A DNA stretch of 64,000 bases from NCBI GenBank assembly GCA_016235865.1, contig JACRIK010000030.1:62001-126000 (forward strand). Direction: 5' to 3'. Made by a program: the position numbers and the translations under genes. Source of the stretch: Planctomycetota bacterium (GTDB taxonomy: Bacteria > Planctomycetota > MHYJ01 > JACQXL01). Shown here piece after piece: positions 24,541 through 33,532 of the stretch; the stretch's first letter is position 1; the number at the start of each line of letters is the position of its first letter. The notes under the pieces were generated by a model. It was not told the DNA's origin. It saw only the letters and a program-made list of their open reading frames with translations, and ran no database searches.

Positions 24541-27057
24541 ATGCGATTTGAATATCCACTGGTTCTGTTAGCGATTCCGTTAGCGATAGGGCTGTTGGCG
24601 ATAATGGAGTTCAGGGCCAGGAAGACAACGCTTCACGCTCGGAGTTTATCCCGCCCAGTGCGGGGCTATACGCTATACACTTCCCTATGCCTGCGCTCGC
24701 TTATAATTATTCTGCTTGCCTTTATTGTGTCTGGATTCCGGATAAAAGCCCAGCCTCAAAACCTCTGCCGGATTTATCTGATTGATGATTCCGCCAGCGT
24801 GTTTCTTGATAATGATAAGCTGCTGGCATCTATAAATGCTAACATTAAGCAATTAGGCAGGAATGATGTGAGCCGTATTTTATATCTGACCTCTACGGAT
24901 AAGACAGTGACTAATATCGAAAAGGCGATTTTATCAGCCAAGGGGTCATTCCCGGCCGGGTATCGCAAGGAGATATTACTGTTTAGTGATGGTAACGAGA
25001 CTGAAGGCGATGCCCGGAAGGTTATTCCGTATCTCAAGCAGGAGGGAATTACGCTTTATACTATCCCGATTGGGCCTAATGAGATAGTAGATATAAAGAT
25101 AGACAGTGTTGAGGCGCCGAAGTTCGTACGGGAAGGCCAGCCCATAGAACTAAAATGCCGCATATCCAGCACGGTTAATACCATGGTCGATATCCAGGTT
25201 TATAGCAATGGTAAACTGATAGGGGAGGCAGACAGGATATCATTATTGAAGGACCAGGATAATCTCGTGGTCGTCAACCTGCAGGCCCAGGCCGAACCAA
25301 TCCAGTATTATGAAATAAATGTTTCATCTCGAGAACTGCATGAGATAGTAGTGGAGAATAATACCCGGCAAGAGGTTATCCAGAAGATAGGGAAGCCGAA
25401 GGTATTATATTTTCCGAGTATTATGATTTCGAATCCAGTACATAGGATGATTCCCCGGATTATCGGATCCGACAATGCATTTGAATTAAAAATAGGGGAT
25501 ATACCGAACGCATTCAAATTATATGACATCATTATAATTGATAATCTTCATTTTAATGAAATTCCTTTTGTGAAAGAGGTAATAATACCGTTTGTTTCCA
25601 ATGGGGGTGGATTATTGATAGTGGGCGGGCAGAATAGTTTTGGATTAGGTAATTATCAGAATAGCGAGTTTGAGAAGATTCTGCCGGTCTATGCCACGCC
25701 GCCTGAGGATTTGTCGCTTGTCGTAATACTGGATGCCTCAGGCAGCATGGATGAGATATCAGGTGTTGCAGGCAAGAACAAGTTCCAAGTGGCATCAGAG
25801 GCATTGGAGAGTTTTGCTGCTCTGCTCAGCAAGATAGACAGGTTGGAGGTAATGGCATTTAATCAGGGATATGAGACGATTTTACCGTTCCAGAATGCGG
25901 ATGATATTGTTTCTAAACTAAAAGATGGTATTGCCAGGGTCAGGCCGACCGGACCGACTGCCATTCTTCCGCCGCTGCAGAGGGCAATCAATACATTGAG
26001 CAATTCGCCGTCCGCCAAAAGGCACATCATTTTGTTATCGGACGGACATAGCACTACTAACGAAGCGCTGGATGGTTTTAAGCAGATGGCTGACAAACTC
26101 CGTCAGAATAACATTACGATTTCAGTCATTGCCACTGGTGGAAATATCAATGAGGAAACCTTAAAGGCGCTTACCAAAGAGGGAGGGGGCGGAAAAATCT
26201 ATCGGCTGAATAGTAAAGATAAAGACAGTTTAGCCGTTAACCTAAAAGAGGATTTATCGGCCCACAAGGGGTTCTATCGCGAGGCGGAAAGTTTAGTCGT
26301 TTCAGCATTAATAAAAGACGATATCCTTAAGGGCATCGGCAATATTCCGCAGATTTCCGGATATAACCGCACCGCCTTAAAGCCTAATTCGCGTCTGGCG
26401 GCGTCCGTGTTAGGCGGCGAGCCGATTATAGCTGACTGGCAGTACGGCCTGGGACGGGTGATGGTCCTGACCACCTCGCTTGATTCCAAATGGACGGTCA
26501 GATGGGATAAATGGAATGGGTTAGGGCAGATGATAACCCAGTCATTGCGTTATCTTACCGCTGATATCGGCCAAAATCAGCTATTTGATATCTCAACAGA
26601 GGTGCTGGCTGATGGCAGTATTAAATTAGTGGTGAAAGCGCCTGATAATTTACAGCTTGATGCGCAAGTTGAGCCGCTTACCGAAATGGCTACTGATATT
26701 CAGACCGTACGGATTTTACAGGTTGCGATTGGCAAATATGAGGCGATTTTGCCGTCTCAAGAAGGGATTGTCATCTCCGTGTTTTACCAGAAAGAGGGCA
26801 GTAAACAATTACTTGGCCGGGTTCCGGTAGTTGCCCAGTATGCAAGCGAATGGCGCAGGTTCACGCCGGATATGGGGTTCTTGAGAAACATAGCAGGATC
26901 AACAGGGGGGAAGCTATTCACCGCCGATGAATTTATAAAAGGAGCTACGCTAAATGCGATTAACAATAAATCCGAGACATCCTACCGTAATATAAGTGCC
27001 ATATTGATACTGGCGGCATTAGGCGTATTTCTAGCAGACTTGTTAATCAGGCGATAG
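24541..27057 (+). CDS. Membrane-anchored VWA domain protein
   Basis: An 838-residue protein with two N-terminal membrane helices (about 7-22 and 50-66) and one at the C-terminus (about 816-832). Two VWA-like regions are present: one from about residue 75 (YLIDDSASVFLDNDKLL) and one from about 392, where VVILDASGSMDEISG has a complete D-x-S-x-S metal-binding motif. Between them lies a glutamine-amidotransferase-like domain (FVSNGGGLLIVGGQNSFGLG). This layout matches large VWA proteins of planctomycetes and related phyla that accompany MoxR/BatA-type systems, though no MoxR gene is seen here. The link to dprA is probably only transcriptional. Confidence 0.85.
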   Translation: MRFEYPLVLLAIPLAIGLLAIMEFRARKTTLHARSLSRPVRGYTLYTSLCLRSLIIILLAFIVSGFRIKAQPQNLCRIYLIDDSASVFLDNDKLLASINANIKQLGRNDVSRILYLTSTDKTVTNIEKAILSAKGSFPAGYRKEILLFSDGNETEGDARKVIPYLKQEGITLYTIPIGPNEIVDIKIDSVEAPKFVREGQPIELKCRISSTVNTMVDIQVYSNGKLIGEADRISLLKDQDNLVVVNLQAQAEPIQYYEINVSSRELHEIVVENNTRQEVIQKIGKPKVLYFPSIMISNPVHRMIPRIIGSDNAFELKIGDIPNAFKLYDIIIIDNLHFNEIPFVKEVIIPFVSNGGGLLIVGGQNSFGLGNYQNSEFEKILPVYATPPEDLSLVVILDASGSMDEISGVAGKNKFQVASEALESFAALLSKIDRLEVMAFNQGYETILPFQNADDIVSKLKDGIARVRPTGPTAILPPLQRAINTLSNSPSAKRHIILLSDGHSTTNEALDGFKQMADKLRQNNITISVIATGGNINEETLKALTKEGGGGKIYRLNSKDKDSLAVNLKEDLSAHKGFYREAESLVVSALIKDDILKGIGNIPQISGYNRTALKPNSRLAASVLGGEPIIADWQYGLGRVMVLTTSLDSKWTVRWDKWNGLGQMITQSLRYLTADIGQNQLFDISTEVLADGSIKLVVKAPDNLQLDAQVEPLTEMATDIQTVRILQVAIGKYEAILPSQEGIVISVFYQKEGSKQLLGRVPVVAQYASEWRRFTPDMGFLRNIAGSTGGKLFTADEFIKGATLNAINNKSETSYRNISAILILAALGVFLADLLIRR

Positions 27058-27077
27058 TCACTAAATCCGTTGATGCG

Positions 27078-28949
27078 TTACTTCTTCTTGATATTTTTCT
27101 CTGAATCATCATCAGAGGAGTCTTTTCCTGTTTTATCTTCAGATTTATCATTGTTTTCCGTGTTTTCATATAACAGGGTGACATCCTTAATCTGAAGCTT
27201 GCCATCCTGCATAACAATAACGATGCGGCCTCGCTTATCAAGCCCAATCTTTTCCAGTTCCTCATCCTTGAGAGTATGGGATCCGATCTCGTTTCCGTTA
27301 CATGATGCTGATATTTCTGTCCCTCTGGACGTGAATTTTAGGGTATTCCAGTCGTTGTTCTTATAATCGACATCTTCCAGTGATTCGCTTTCCCACGGTT
27401 TAAGAACTTGAACAAGAATAGATCCATATCCGGGGATGGTTTCGTAGTCCCGGTAGCTTCCCATCACCTGTACTTTTTTACCGCTTGTATCTATACTCGC
27501 TCCGACAAAATTGTAATCGTCGTTCATTTTGCAAATGATAAATGCCGGTCCTTTGTCTGGTCCGATTTTACCCTGGAATTTGAAGATGATACTTATGGTA
27601 TAGTCAAGGCAGGTTGGTTCTTTGTAACGTATCATAGTGTACTCGGAGGCGCAATTGATAGTGGAATCTTTTACTGTCCACCCGCCCGCTTCCTCATCTT
27701 CGTCATCCTGTTCCCAGTTATTGATATCCTTGCCATTGAATAGTTTAATCTCGGTAGTTACAGAGTTGGTGGAGCCTTCCTTGGATTTTAGTTCGCAAAT
27801 ACGCAGCATCTGGTTGAGGTCACTGGTATTTTCCGTCACCGGCATTGTCCCGCCATATTTCCCTTTCAATTCATCAAGGTTTTGTTTGGCTTCAGACCAT
27901 TTGCCGGATTTGAATAAATCCACTGTTTTATTCAACAGCACTTCCGCCTCTTCGTCTTTTAATCCATCGGCGCCTTCACGGAAATGGAATTTCATGACAT
28001 AGTTCTTCCATTGTTCTTCCAGCTCTTCCATATTGATAGGCGTTTTTCCGTCCTTGGAGACGAAGCTATATTTATAGACGTCATCTAATGTCTTGATTTG
28101 ACTATCTTTTTTCTTGCCGGCATTAAACTGGGTATAGTCCATAAATGCGTTGAAAAGCCGCCCCATGATGTAGAAGTAATCGCCGGCCGGATATGGCTTG
28201 GTTTTATCCTCTTTTTTGGGATAGGTAAGGAGGAAATGAATAAATGACCAGGCCTCGGCATAGCAGAGCGAACCGTTAGTGTAAAAAGTCCTTTTGTCCA
28301 TTTTCATCAGGTCTGCCAAGGGATAATATTTCTTGTTTCGGATGGCTCTTTGAATAGTCGGCAGTCTTCCCGTGGCAATAGGGCCTTTATGCAGGCACAT
28401 TCTGAATTTTCCGTCTCTCACTTCGGAATTGCCCATACAATCGGCCACGCCCTCATCGTACCAGCGGGGCACGCCTTCTATTTCCTCATAAGGCCTGCCG
28501 AAAATCATATGATGGAATTGATGGACGCCCTCATGGGACAGATAATTATATATTTTTTCCTTATTTTTAGAGAAGAAACCGCACAGATATTTTTCCGAAG
28601 GGCTGTAAAAGGCGCCGGCATTCCCCAGGAGGGTTCCTTTGACAAACTGTTTCCGGTTCTTGTACATCTTGATTTCAAATGGTTTTCCCAATGCGCCGCT
28701 CCAGTTGAGGAGTTTAGAAAGGGCATTAAAAGACAGTTCCATCCGGTCCAGCAGTTTTCTGCCGTCTGTCTCGGGCGCCGTGGTTCTCAGGGTATAGTGG
28801 CTCTCGGCGCTTTTCTTCAGTTTGAGCCATTCCTTGTCGGGCGGGTCTTCACCGCCGTACCGCTGCGCCCAGATAACAATACCGATAAGAAATATCAAAC
28901 AAGCGGATGTTATCAAAAGAGGCCAATTCGAGATTCTCTTGATTATCAT
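27078..28949 (-). CDS. Membrane-anchored MA-type metalloprotease with DUF1080 domain
   Basis: A 623-residue protein with one N-terminal membrane helix (about 10-28). At about 136-162 it has a gluzincin zinc site: HEGVHQ (H-E-x-x-H) and, about 20 residues on, YDEGVADC supplying the third ligand. This matches the peptidase-MA-like/DUF1570 group common in planctomycetes. Residues about 425-590 form a DUF1080/LamG-like domain starting with IKLFNGKDINNWEQD. The C-terminal tail is acidic and lysine-rich. It probably cuts or binds extracytoplasmic substrates. Together with 16157-18499 it is the second DUF1080 fusion in the window. Confidence 0.85.
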   Translation of the reverse strand: MIIKRISNWPLLITSACLIFLIGIVIWAQRYGGEDPPDKEWLKLKKSAESHYTLRTTAPETDGRKLLDRMELSFNALSKLLNWSGALGKPFEIKMYKNRKQFVKGTLLGNAGAFYSPSEKYLCGFFSKNKEKIYNYLSHEGVHQFHHMIFGRPYEEIEGVPRWYDEGVADCMGNSEVRDGKFRMCLHKGPIATGRLPTIQRAIRNKKYYPLADLMKMDKRTFYTNGSLCYAEAWSFIHFLLTYPKKEDKTKPYPAGDYFYIMGRLFNAFMDYTQFNAGKKKDSQIKTLDDVYKYSFVSKDGKTPINMEELEEQWKNYVMKFHFREGADGLKDEEAEVLLNKTVDLFKSGKWSEAKQNLDELKGKYGGTMPVTENTSDLNQMLRICELKSKEGSTNSVTTEIKLFNGKDINNWEQDDEDEEAGGWTVKDSTINCASEYTMIRYKEPTCLDYTISIIFKFQGKIGPDKGPAFIICKMNDDYNFVGASIDTSGKKVQVMGSYRDYETIPGYGSILVQVLKPWESESLEDVDYKNNDWNTLKFTSRGTEISASCNGNEIGSHTLKDEELEKIGLDKRGRIVIVMQDGKLQIKDVTLLYENTENNDKSEDKTGKDSSDDDSEKNIKKK

Positions 28950-29222
28950 AACATTTCTCCTTTGATATAGTATGAGGTTATTATTTGCCGGTTACCTCAG
29001 CCGTTAAGTAAAGGGCTCAAACGCAATGGCGCCTAAGCAAGATGGTTTTTTACCAATACCGTTACTATTAATATAACCGGTCCGCCTAATTTGTCAAGTA
29101 GAATATAATAATTTATAGGCCGGTATAATTATGCTGATTGCGCTATTAGAGTTTACGGATAACTCCAGCTCCTGCGTGCAGGGGCTGGGTTGGAGATGAT
29201 ATTTCTCCGGGAGAGGTTATAT

Positions 29223-29340
29223 TCAGTTTCGCAGGATAAGATAATACAGGGCGGATACCACCGTGGCGATAGAATTAGCCGTATCATGTATTCCGTTGAC
29301 AAATTAGGGCGATGGCGATGATTATGACGATTACAATTAA
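29223..29340 (-). pseudogene. Remnant of a PiT-family inorganic phosphate transporter
   Basis: Just after the DUF47 stop codon, one frame (29340 to about 29302) encodes LIVIVIIIAIAL, and a shifted frame (29303 to 29223) encodes FVNGIHDTANSIATVVSALY and a few more residues before a stop. The second string is the conserved N-terminal signature of PiT transporters (F-V-N-G-x-H-D-x-A-N-x-I-A-T-V-V). There is no start codon, there is a frameshift between the two pieces, and about 370 residues are missing. DUF47 genes normally sit beside pit genes, so this is a decayed partner. Confidence 0.75.
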
Positions 29341-29358
29341 GCGCTATTCTTCTTTAAT

Positions 29359-29985
29359 TTAAGTATATTTCAGGGCGATGCCTTCAATGATGTTGGCTAC
29401 ATCTTCACAACGGTCTGTAGCTGTTTCCAGGTCCTGGTATATTTCCTTCCATTTGATGACCTTGATGGCGTCGTTGGTATCGAAGAGTTTGGCCATGGCC
29501 TGATGCATCAGTTGGTCGCCTTCATTCTCGTAGGTATGAATCTGGACGCAGTGGGTAATAAGTTCCCGGTGATTCTTGATATTACGCAGGTCGTGGATGC
29601 TGTGTTTCAGGATTTCCGTGGCCTTTTTCAACACCTCGGCGAATGACAGGGCTTCCGGCGTAATGGCATCTATTTTATAGAGGGCCAGACGGCTGGCCGC
29701 GCCATCCATCAAATCCACGATATCATCCATTCTGGTAATTAGGTGGTAGATATCCTCTCGGTCAATTGGTGTGACAAATGTTTTATTGAGCATTTCGATG
29801 GTTTCGTGGGTGATTAAATCGCCCTTGTGTTCCAGGTCTTTAATCTTCTTGACATCCTCCTGGATAGAAGCCGGAAACTTACTGAGATAATCATGTAGCG
29901 CATTGGCCGTATCCGCCGCATTAGAGGCGGCTTTTTCAAACAGCTCATAGAAGGCCTTGTCTTTTCCGATGATTGAACCAAACAT
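29359..29985 (-). CDS. DUF47 family protein (PhoU-like, phosphate transport accessory)
   Basis: A 208-residue all-helical protein: KDKAFYELFEKAASNAADTA, KIKDLEHKGDLITHETIEML with the metal-binding E-H-x-x-D pattern, NKTFVTPIDREDIYHLITRM, and DDIVDLMDGAASRLALYKI. This is the DUF47/YkaA family, which normally partners a PiT-type phosphate transporter. The usual pit partner is present only as a short broken remnant directly downstream, so this protein may now act with a transporter elsewhere or be on its way out. Translation should be intact. Confidence 0.92.
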   Translation of the reverse strand: MFGSIIGKDKAFYELFEKAASNAADTANALHDYLSKFPASIQEDVKKIKDLEHKGDLITHETIEMLNKTFVTPIDREDIYHLITRMDDIVDLMDGAASRLALYKIDAITPEALSFAEVLKKATEILKHSIHDLRNIKNHRELITHCVQIHTYENEGDQLMHQAMAKLFDTNDAIKVIKWKEIYQDLETATDRCEDVANIIEGIALKYT

Positions 29986-30014
29986 AATATAGTCCCTTTC
30001 TTTTGTGGGTGTTA

Positions 30015-30112
30015 ACCCCGAACATAAGCCAGATTACTTATTTTTCAGTAGGTTAATAAATAGTCGCATTTAACCAAACACGTAATATTTATACAAATAT
30101 TATGTGCGGGGT
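30015..30112. mobile_element. MITE-like element, family M, copy 2 (98 bp)
   Basis: Ends ACCCCGAACATAA and TTATGTGCGGGGT (one mismatch to copy 1), AT-rich interior, no reading frame. It lies between the DUF47 gene and the fhs terminator. Confidence 0.75.
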
Positions 30113-30155
30113 CAATTAAAGAAGGCGTTTTTATTACGAAGGATAGGGGGATGAT

Positions 30156-30198
30156 AAAAGGGGCTCCGAATTATAACTCCGGAGCCCCTTTTTTGGTT
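30156..30198. terminator. Rho-independent terminator of fhs (bidirectional)
   Basis: AAAAGGGGCTCCG, a short AT loop, then CCGGAGCCCCTTTT. The A-run on one side and T-run on the other allow termination on both strands. It lies just after the fhs stop codon, so it ends the Wood-Ljungdahl operon. Confidence 0.9.
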
Positions 30199-30213
30199 TA
30201 GTCCAGACGTCAG

Positions 30214-31977
30214 TTAAAATAGTCCCAGAATCTTGCCGTTTTCATCCAGGTCGTAGTGGGTGCCGGCCGGGACAGATGGCAAACCGGGCATGGTTCTCAT
30301 CTCGCCGCAAAGCGGATAGAGGAAGCCCGCGCCGACCGAAGCCCGCACATCCCGGATCGGTAGGGTAAATCCGGTTGGTCTGCCTTTCAGTTCTGGATCG
30401 TGCGAGATTGACAGATGCGTCTTGGCCATGCAGATGGGCAATTTGTCATAGCCCAGTTCCGTATAGAGTTTAATCTTGCGGTTGGCTAGCGCTTCATAGC
30501 GGACATCCTTGGCGCCGTAGATACTGGTGGCGATGGTCTCAATCTTCTTCTTAATGGGCCAGTCAAGTTCGTAGAGGAATTTGAACTGGGACGGTTTTTC
30601 GCAGGCTTTGATGACAGCCTGAGCTAGGTCCTTGCCGCCGTCGCCGCCATAAGCCCAGACCTCGGAAGGCACCGCATCCTCGGCCCCGGCCTGTTTGGCG
30701 AACTTGCGAATCAATTCTATTTCCTTTTCCGTGTCATGGGTAAAGCGGTTAACCGCCACCACGACCGGGATGCCGTGCAGTTTCATGTTTTCAATGTGTT
30801 TCTGCAGGTTGGCGCAGCCCTTTTCCAGAGCCGGCAGGTTTTCCTTTATCAGTTCTTCAGGTAGGGGCTTGCCGGCCACGACCTTGCCTGCTCCGCCGTG
30901 CATCTTTAGTGCCCGGACCGTGGCTACCACCACCGCGCAGCTTGGTTTCAGGCCGCTGGCCCGGCATTTGATATTGAGGAATTTCTCAGCGCCCAGGTCG
31001 GCCCCGAATCCGCTTTCAGTGATTACGTATTCGCCCAGCCGCATGGCTATCTGGTCGGCCACAATGGAGTTATTGCCGTGTGCGATATTGGCAAACGGGC
31101 CGGCGTGGACAAAGCAGGCCGTGCCTTCCATGGTCTGCATCAAATTGGGCTTTAGGGCATCCTTCATCAGCATGGTCATTGAGCCGCCGCACTTGAGGTC
31201 ATCAGCCGTAACCGGCTTGCCGCTCTTGGTGGTGGCAACCACGACCCGGCCCAAACGCTTTCTTAAATCCTTCAGGTCAGTGGCTAGGGCTAGGATGGCC
31301 ATAATTTCAGAGGCCACCGAGATATCAAATCCGGTTTCGCGGACCGTGCCTTCGCCGTTCAGGCCGGTGATGATATTGCGTAATGCCCGGTCGCTGACAT
31401 CAACCACCCGGCGCCAGAAGATGTTATCCGGGTCAATATCCAGTTCGTTGCCGTGGAACAGGTGGTTGTCGACAAATGCGGCCAAAAGATTATGGGTGAT
31501 GCTGATGGCGTGGACATCGCCGGTCAGATGCAGGTTAAAATCCTCCATCGGGAGCACCTGGGAATAACCGCCGCCGGCTGCGCCGCCCTTGATGCCGAAG
31601 ACCGGGCCTAATGACGGCTGCCTGATGCAGACAATGGCGCGCTTGCCGACCTTGTTTAACGCCTGGGTCACGCCGATGGTGGTCACGGTCTTGCCTTCGC
31701 CTAACGGAGTCGGGGTGATGGCCGTGACATCAATGTACTTGGCCATCGGTTTGTTCTTGAGGTCTTCCATGATATCCAGTGATATCTTGGCTTTGTAAGG
31801 GCCGTACATCTCCAGGTATTTATCCTTGATACCCCATTCCTTGGCTACCTCGGTAATGGGCCGCATCTTTGCGGCCTGGGCGATTTCAATGTCTGAGGGC
31901 ACAGAATACTTGGCCTTGGCGGCCTTGCCGGAACAAGTTCCCTCACACTTGCTCTCGCGCGGTTGTGCATTAGGCAT
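30214..31977 (-). CDS. fhs: Formate-tetrahydrofolate ligase
   Basis: A 587-residue protein that joins formate to tetrahydrofolate with ATP, the first folate step of the methyl branch of the Wood-Ljungdahl pathway. Motifs: ITPTPLGEGKTVTTIGVTQA (nucleotide loop at about 88-107), RQPSLGPVFGIKGGAAGGGY, FNLHLTGDVHAI, FVHAGPFANIAHGNNSI and TESGFGADLGAEKF. About 24 extra N-terminal residues with a CEGTC motif precede the usual start region; the start is supported by AGAGGAG upstream. It follows acsD, acsE and a small membrane protein gene on the same strand. Confidence 0.98.
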   Translation of the reverse strand: MPNAQPRESKCEGTCSGKAAKAKYSVPSDIEIAQAAKMRPITEVAKEWGIKDKYLEMYGPYKAKISLDIMEDLKNKPMAKYIDVTAITPTPLGEGKTVTTIGVTQALNKVGKRAIVCIRQPSLGPVFGIKGGAAGGGYSQVLPMEDFNLHLTGDVHAISITHNLLAAFVDNHLFHGNELDIDPDNIFWRRVVDVSDRALRNIITGLNGEGTVRETGFDISVASEIMAILALATDLKDLRKRLGRVVVATTKSGKPVTADDLKCGGSMTMLMKDALKPNLMQTMEGTACFVHAGPFANIAHGNNSIVADQIAMRLGEYVITESGFGADLGAEKFLNIKCRASGLKPSCAVVVATVRALKMHGGAGKVVAGKPLPEELIKENLPALEKGCANLQKHIENMKLHGIPVVVAVNRFTHDTEKEIELIRKFAKQAGAEDAVPSEVWAYGGDGGKDLAQAVIKACEKPSQFKFLYELDWPIKKKIETIATSIYGAKDVRYEALANRKIKLYTELGYDKLPICMAKTHLSISHDPELKGRPTGFTLPIRDVRASVGAGFLYPLCGEMRTMPGLPSVPAGTHYDLDENGKILGLF

Positions 31978-31996
31978 AATTCATTTCTCCTCTCTT

Positions 31997-32051
31997 ACTC
32001 GCTGTTAGACTTTAGTCGTTACAGCGAGTTAGACCCCGCCGTATGGCGGGG
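31997..32051. repeat. Structured hairpin element (family H), copy 1
   Basis: Read on the plus strand: ACTCGCTGT-TA-[GAC TTTA GTC]-GTT-ACAGCGAGT-TAGA-[CCCCGCC GTAT GGCGGGG]. It has an outer stem with an inner stem, then a GC hairpin. It lies in the leader of fhs on the minus strand, just before the Shine-Dalgarno. Five relatives occur at 32515, 42991, 50511, 53986 and 56451. Confidence 0.85.
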
Positions 32052-32093
32052 TTGTCAACTTCCGGTTCATCAGCCTCTGGCTGGTTATAATTG

Positions 32094-32507
32094 TTAGACT
32101 TTTTTAGGTCTATATATTAATGCGAGTGTAATCCCGGTAATTATTGTCTGGAGTACGCCGAAGACGAACCACTTAATAGCCAGGGGTAAAGTAATCGGGA
32201 AGGTAATCCAGTTGGCAAATGCGCCGCCAATCCACATCAGGGTGCCGAGCATCAGACCGAAACGCACCCCCTCCATAATGCCCTTATTCTCATAGCCTTT
32301 AACGAAGATATATGTTATCAATAACATTGATGGGATATCCAGGACATTGAATAACCACATCCAGGACATCATATCCGGGCGCCAGATTGAACCCAACGCC
32401 ATGTATTCATTCGTCAGGATAACGCCGTGGATGACGAATGTGGTTATTTGTAACACGATGTAAGCCACCAGTGCGGCGAGCAGATACCGTTTTACGTTCA
32501 TAGACAC
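32094..32507 (-). CDS. Small four-helix membrane protein
   Basis: A 137-residue integral membrane protein with four hydrophobic stretches (about 9-30, 49-69, 82-104 and 112-132). No named family is recognised. It lies between acsE and fhs on the same strand, separated from each by an H element, so it is probably co-transcribed with the Wood-Ljungdahl genes. Whether it serves that pathway (for example transport of formate or another C1 compound) is unknown; it is too small for known formate channels. Confidence 0.75.
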   Translation of the reverse strand: MSMNVKRYLLAALVAYIVLQITTFVIHGVILTNEYMALGSIWRPDMMSWMWLFNVLDIPSMLLITYIFVKGYENKGIMEGVRFGLMLGTLMWIGGAFANWITFPITLPLAIKWFVFGVLQTIITGITLALIYRPKKV

Positions 32508-32514
32508 CTTTCTT

Positions 32515-32599
32515 ACGGACTGTTATGGCGACATCGGAGCCAGTTACAGTTCGTTAGACCCCGCCGAACTCCGCAGAGACCGCGAAGCGAATGGCGGGG
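32515..32599. repeat. Structured hairpin element (family H), copy 2
   Basis: ACGGACTGT-TA-[TGGC ... GCCA]-GTT-ACAGTTCGT-TAGA-[CCCCGCC ... GGCGGGG], with an enlarged apical loop in the GC hairpin. The inner stem sequence differs from copy 1 but pairs. It lies between acsE and the small membrane protein gene. Confidence 0.85.
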
Positions 32600-32610
32600 C
32601 CGACTGATTT

Positions 32611-33402
32611 TTATAACGCCTTCATATAGGCGGTTAGGTACGAATCGCAATAGATAAATTTATTCAATAATAATTCCGCCGTAATCATTGAATCCATCAG
32701 GTTCTTGTCCATCGGGTCAACAATGGCTTCGTCAAGGCCGTTGGCAATCGCCATGACCAGGGCCATCCGGTTGACCATCGGCCGGTCCAGGCATCCCTGT
32801 GAGACGTTGCTCAATCCCACCACGGTTTTGGGCGCCGGGTCAGACAGGGTCTTGAGTTCCCGGATGGTCTGGAACATCATCGGCGTCTGGGCCTGCCCGA
32901 ATTTGACCGGCAGGACCACCGGGTCAAGATGGATATCATCCGTGGAAATACCGGCTTCCATTGCGCAGGCCAGGATTCTCAGTCCGATTTCCACCCGGGC
33001 CTGGATATTATCCGGGATGCCTTTTTCATCCATACACAGCCCCAGAAGCCCGGCATTATATTTCTTGGCCAGGCCGACCAGGACTTCTAATTTCGCCTGC
33101 TCTCCGGTGGTTGAATTGATGAGCGCTTTCTTCTTGCAGGCCTTGAGTCCGGCTTCGATGACCGGCGGTTTGGCGCTATCTATGGATAGGGGGGTGTCAG
33201 TCACTTCCTGGATGGTTTCCACCAGCCATTGCATGGCCGCCACTTCATCAGCCGCGGCCGGTCCGACATTGACATCCAGAATCCGGGCGCCGCATTCCAC
33301 CTCTTTCTTGGCGATATCCTGTATGATTTTCTTGTCCTTTTCCTGGATGCCCTTGCGGACCATCTTGAACATCCCGTTGATTCGTTCTCCAATAACTATC
33401 AT
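32611..33402 (-). CDS. acsE: Methyltetrahydrofolate:corrinoid/iron-sulfur protein methyltransferase
   Basis: A 263-residue TIM-barrel protein of the pterin-binding family: MIVIGERINGMFKMVRKGIQ, GARILDVNVGPAAADEVAAM, TPLSIDSAKPPVIEAGLKAC, KKALINSTTGEQ, IHLDPVVLPVKFG and KTVVGLSNVSQGC. Size and motifs match AcsE of acetogens and anammox-type bacteria rather than full-length methionine synthase or dihydropteroate synthase. It moves the methyl group from CH3-H4folate to the corrinoid protein. A GAGGG Shine-Dalgarno is present. acsD lies 130 bp upstream. Confidence 0.95.
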   Translation of the reverse strand: MIVIGERINGMFKMVRKGIQEKDKKIIQDIAKKEVECGARILDVNVGPAAADEVAAMQWLVETIQEVTDTPLSIDSAKPPVIEAGLKACKKKALINSTTGEQAKLEVLVGLAKKYNAGLLGLCMDEKGIPDNIQARVEIGLRILACAMEAGISTDDIHLDPVVLPVKFGQAQTPMMFQTIRELKTLSDPAPKTVVGLSNVSQGCLDRPMVNRMALVMAIANGLDEAIVDPMDKNLMDSMITAELLLNKFIYCDSYLTAYMKAL

Positions 33403-33453
33403 AAATAAACCCTCTTTCTATAAATGTTCTACTTCTGTCATTCCTACCTCGCT

Positions 33454-33520
33454 TGTCATTCCCGCGAAGGCGGGAATCCAGAAGGAAAGAACTGGATACC
33501 TGCTTTCGCAGGTATGACGA
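33454..33520. repeat. Palindromic repeat (family S), copy 2, complete double form
   Basis: TGTCATTCCCGCGAAGGCGG ... GAATCCAG, a short spacer, then CTGGATACCTGCTTTCGCAG ... GTATGACG. Two hairpins in mirror order fill most of the acsD-acsE gap. Confidence 0.85.
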
Positions 33521-33532
33521 TAAGGGGAGTAA

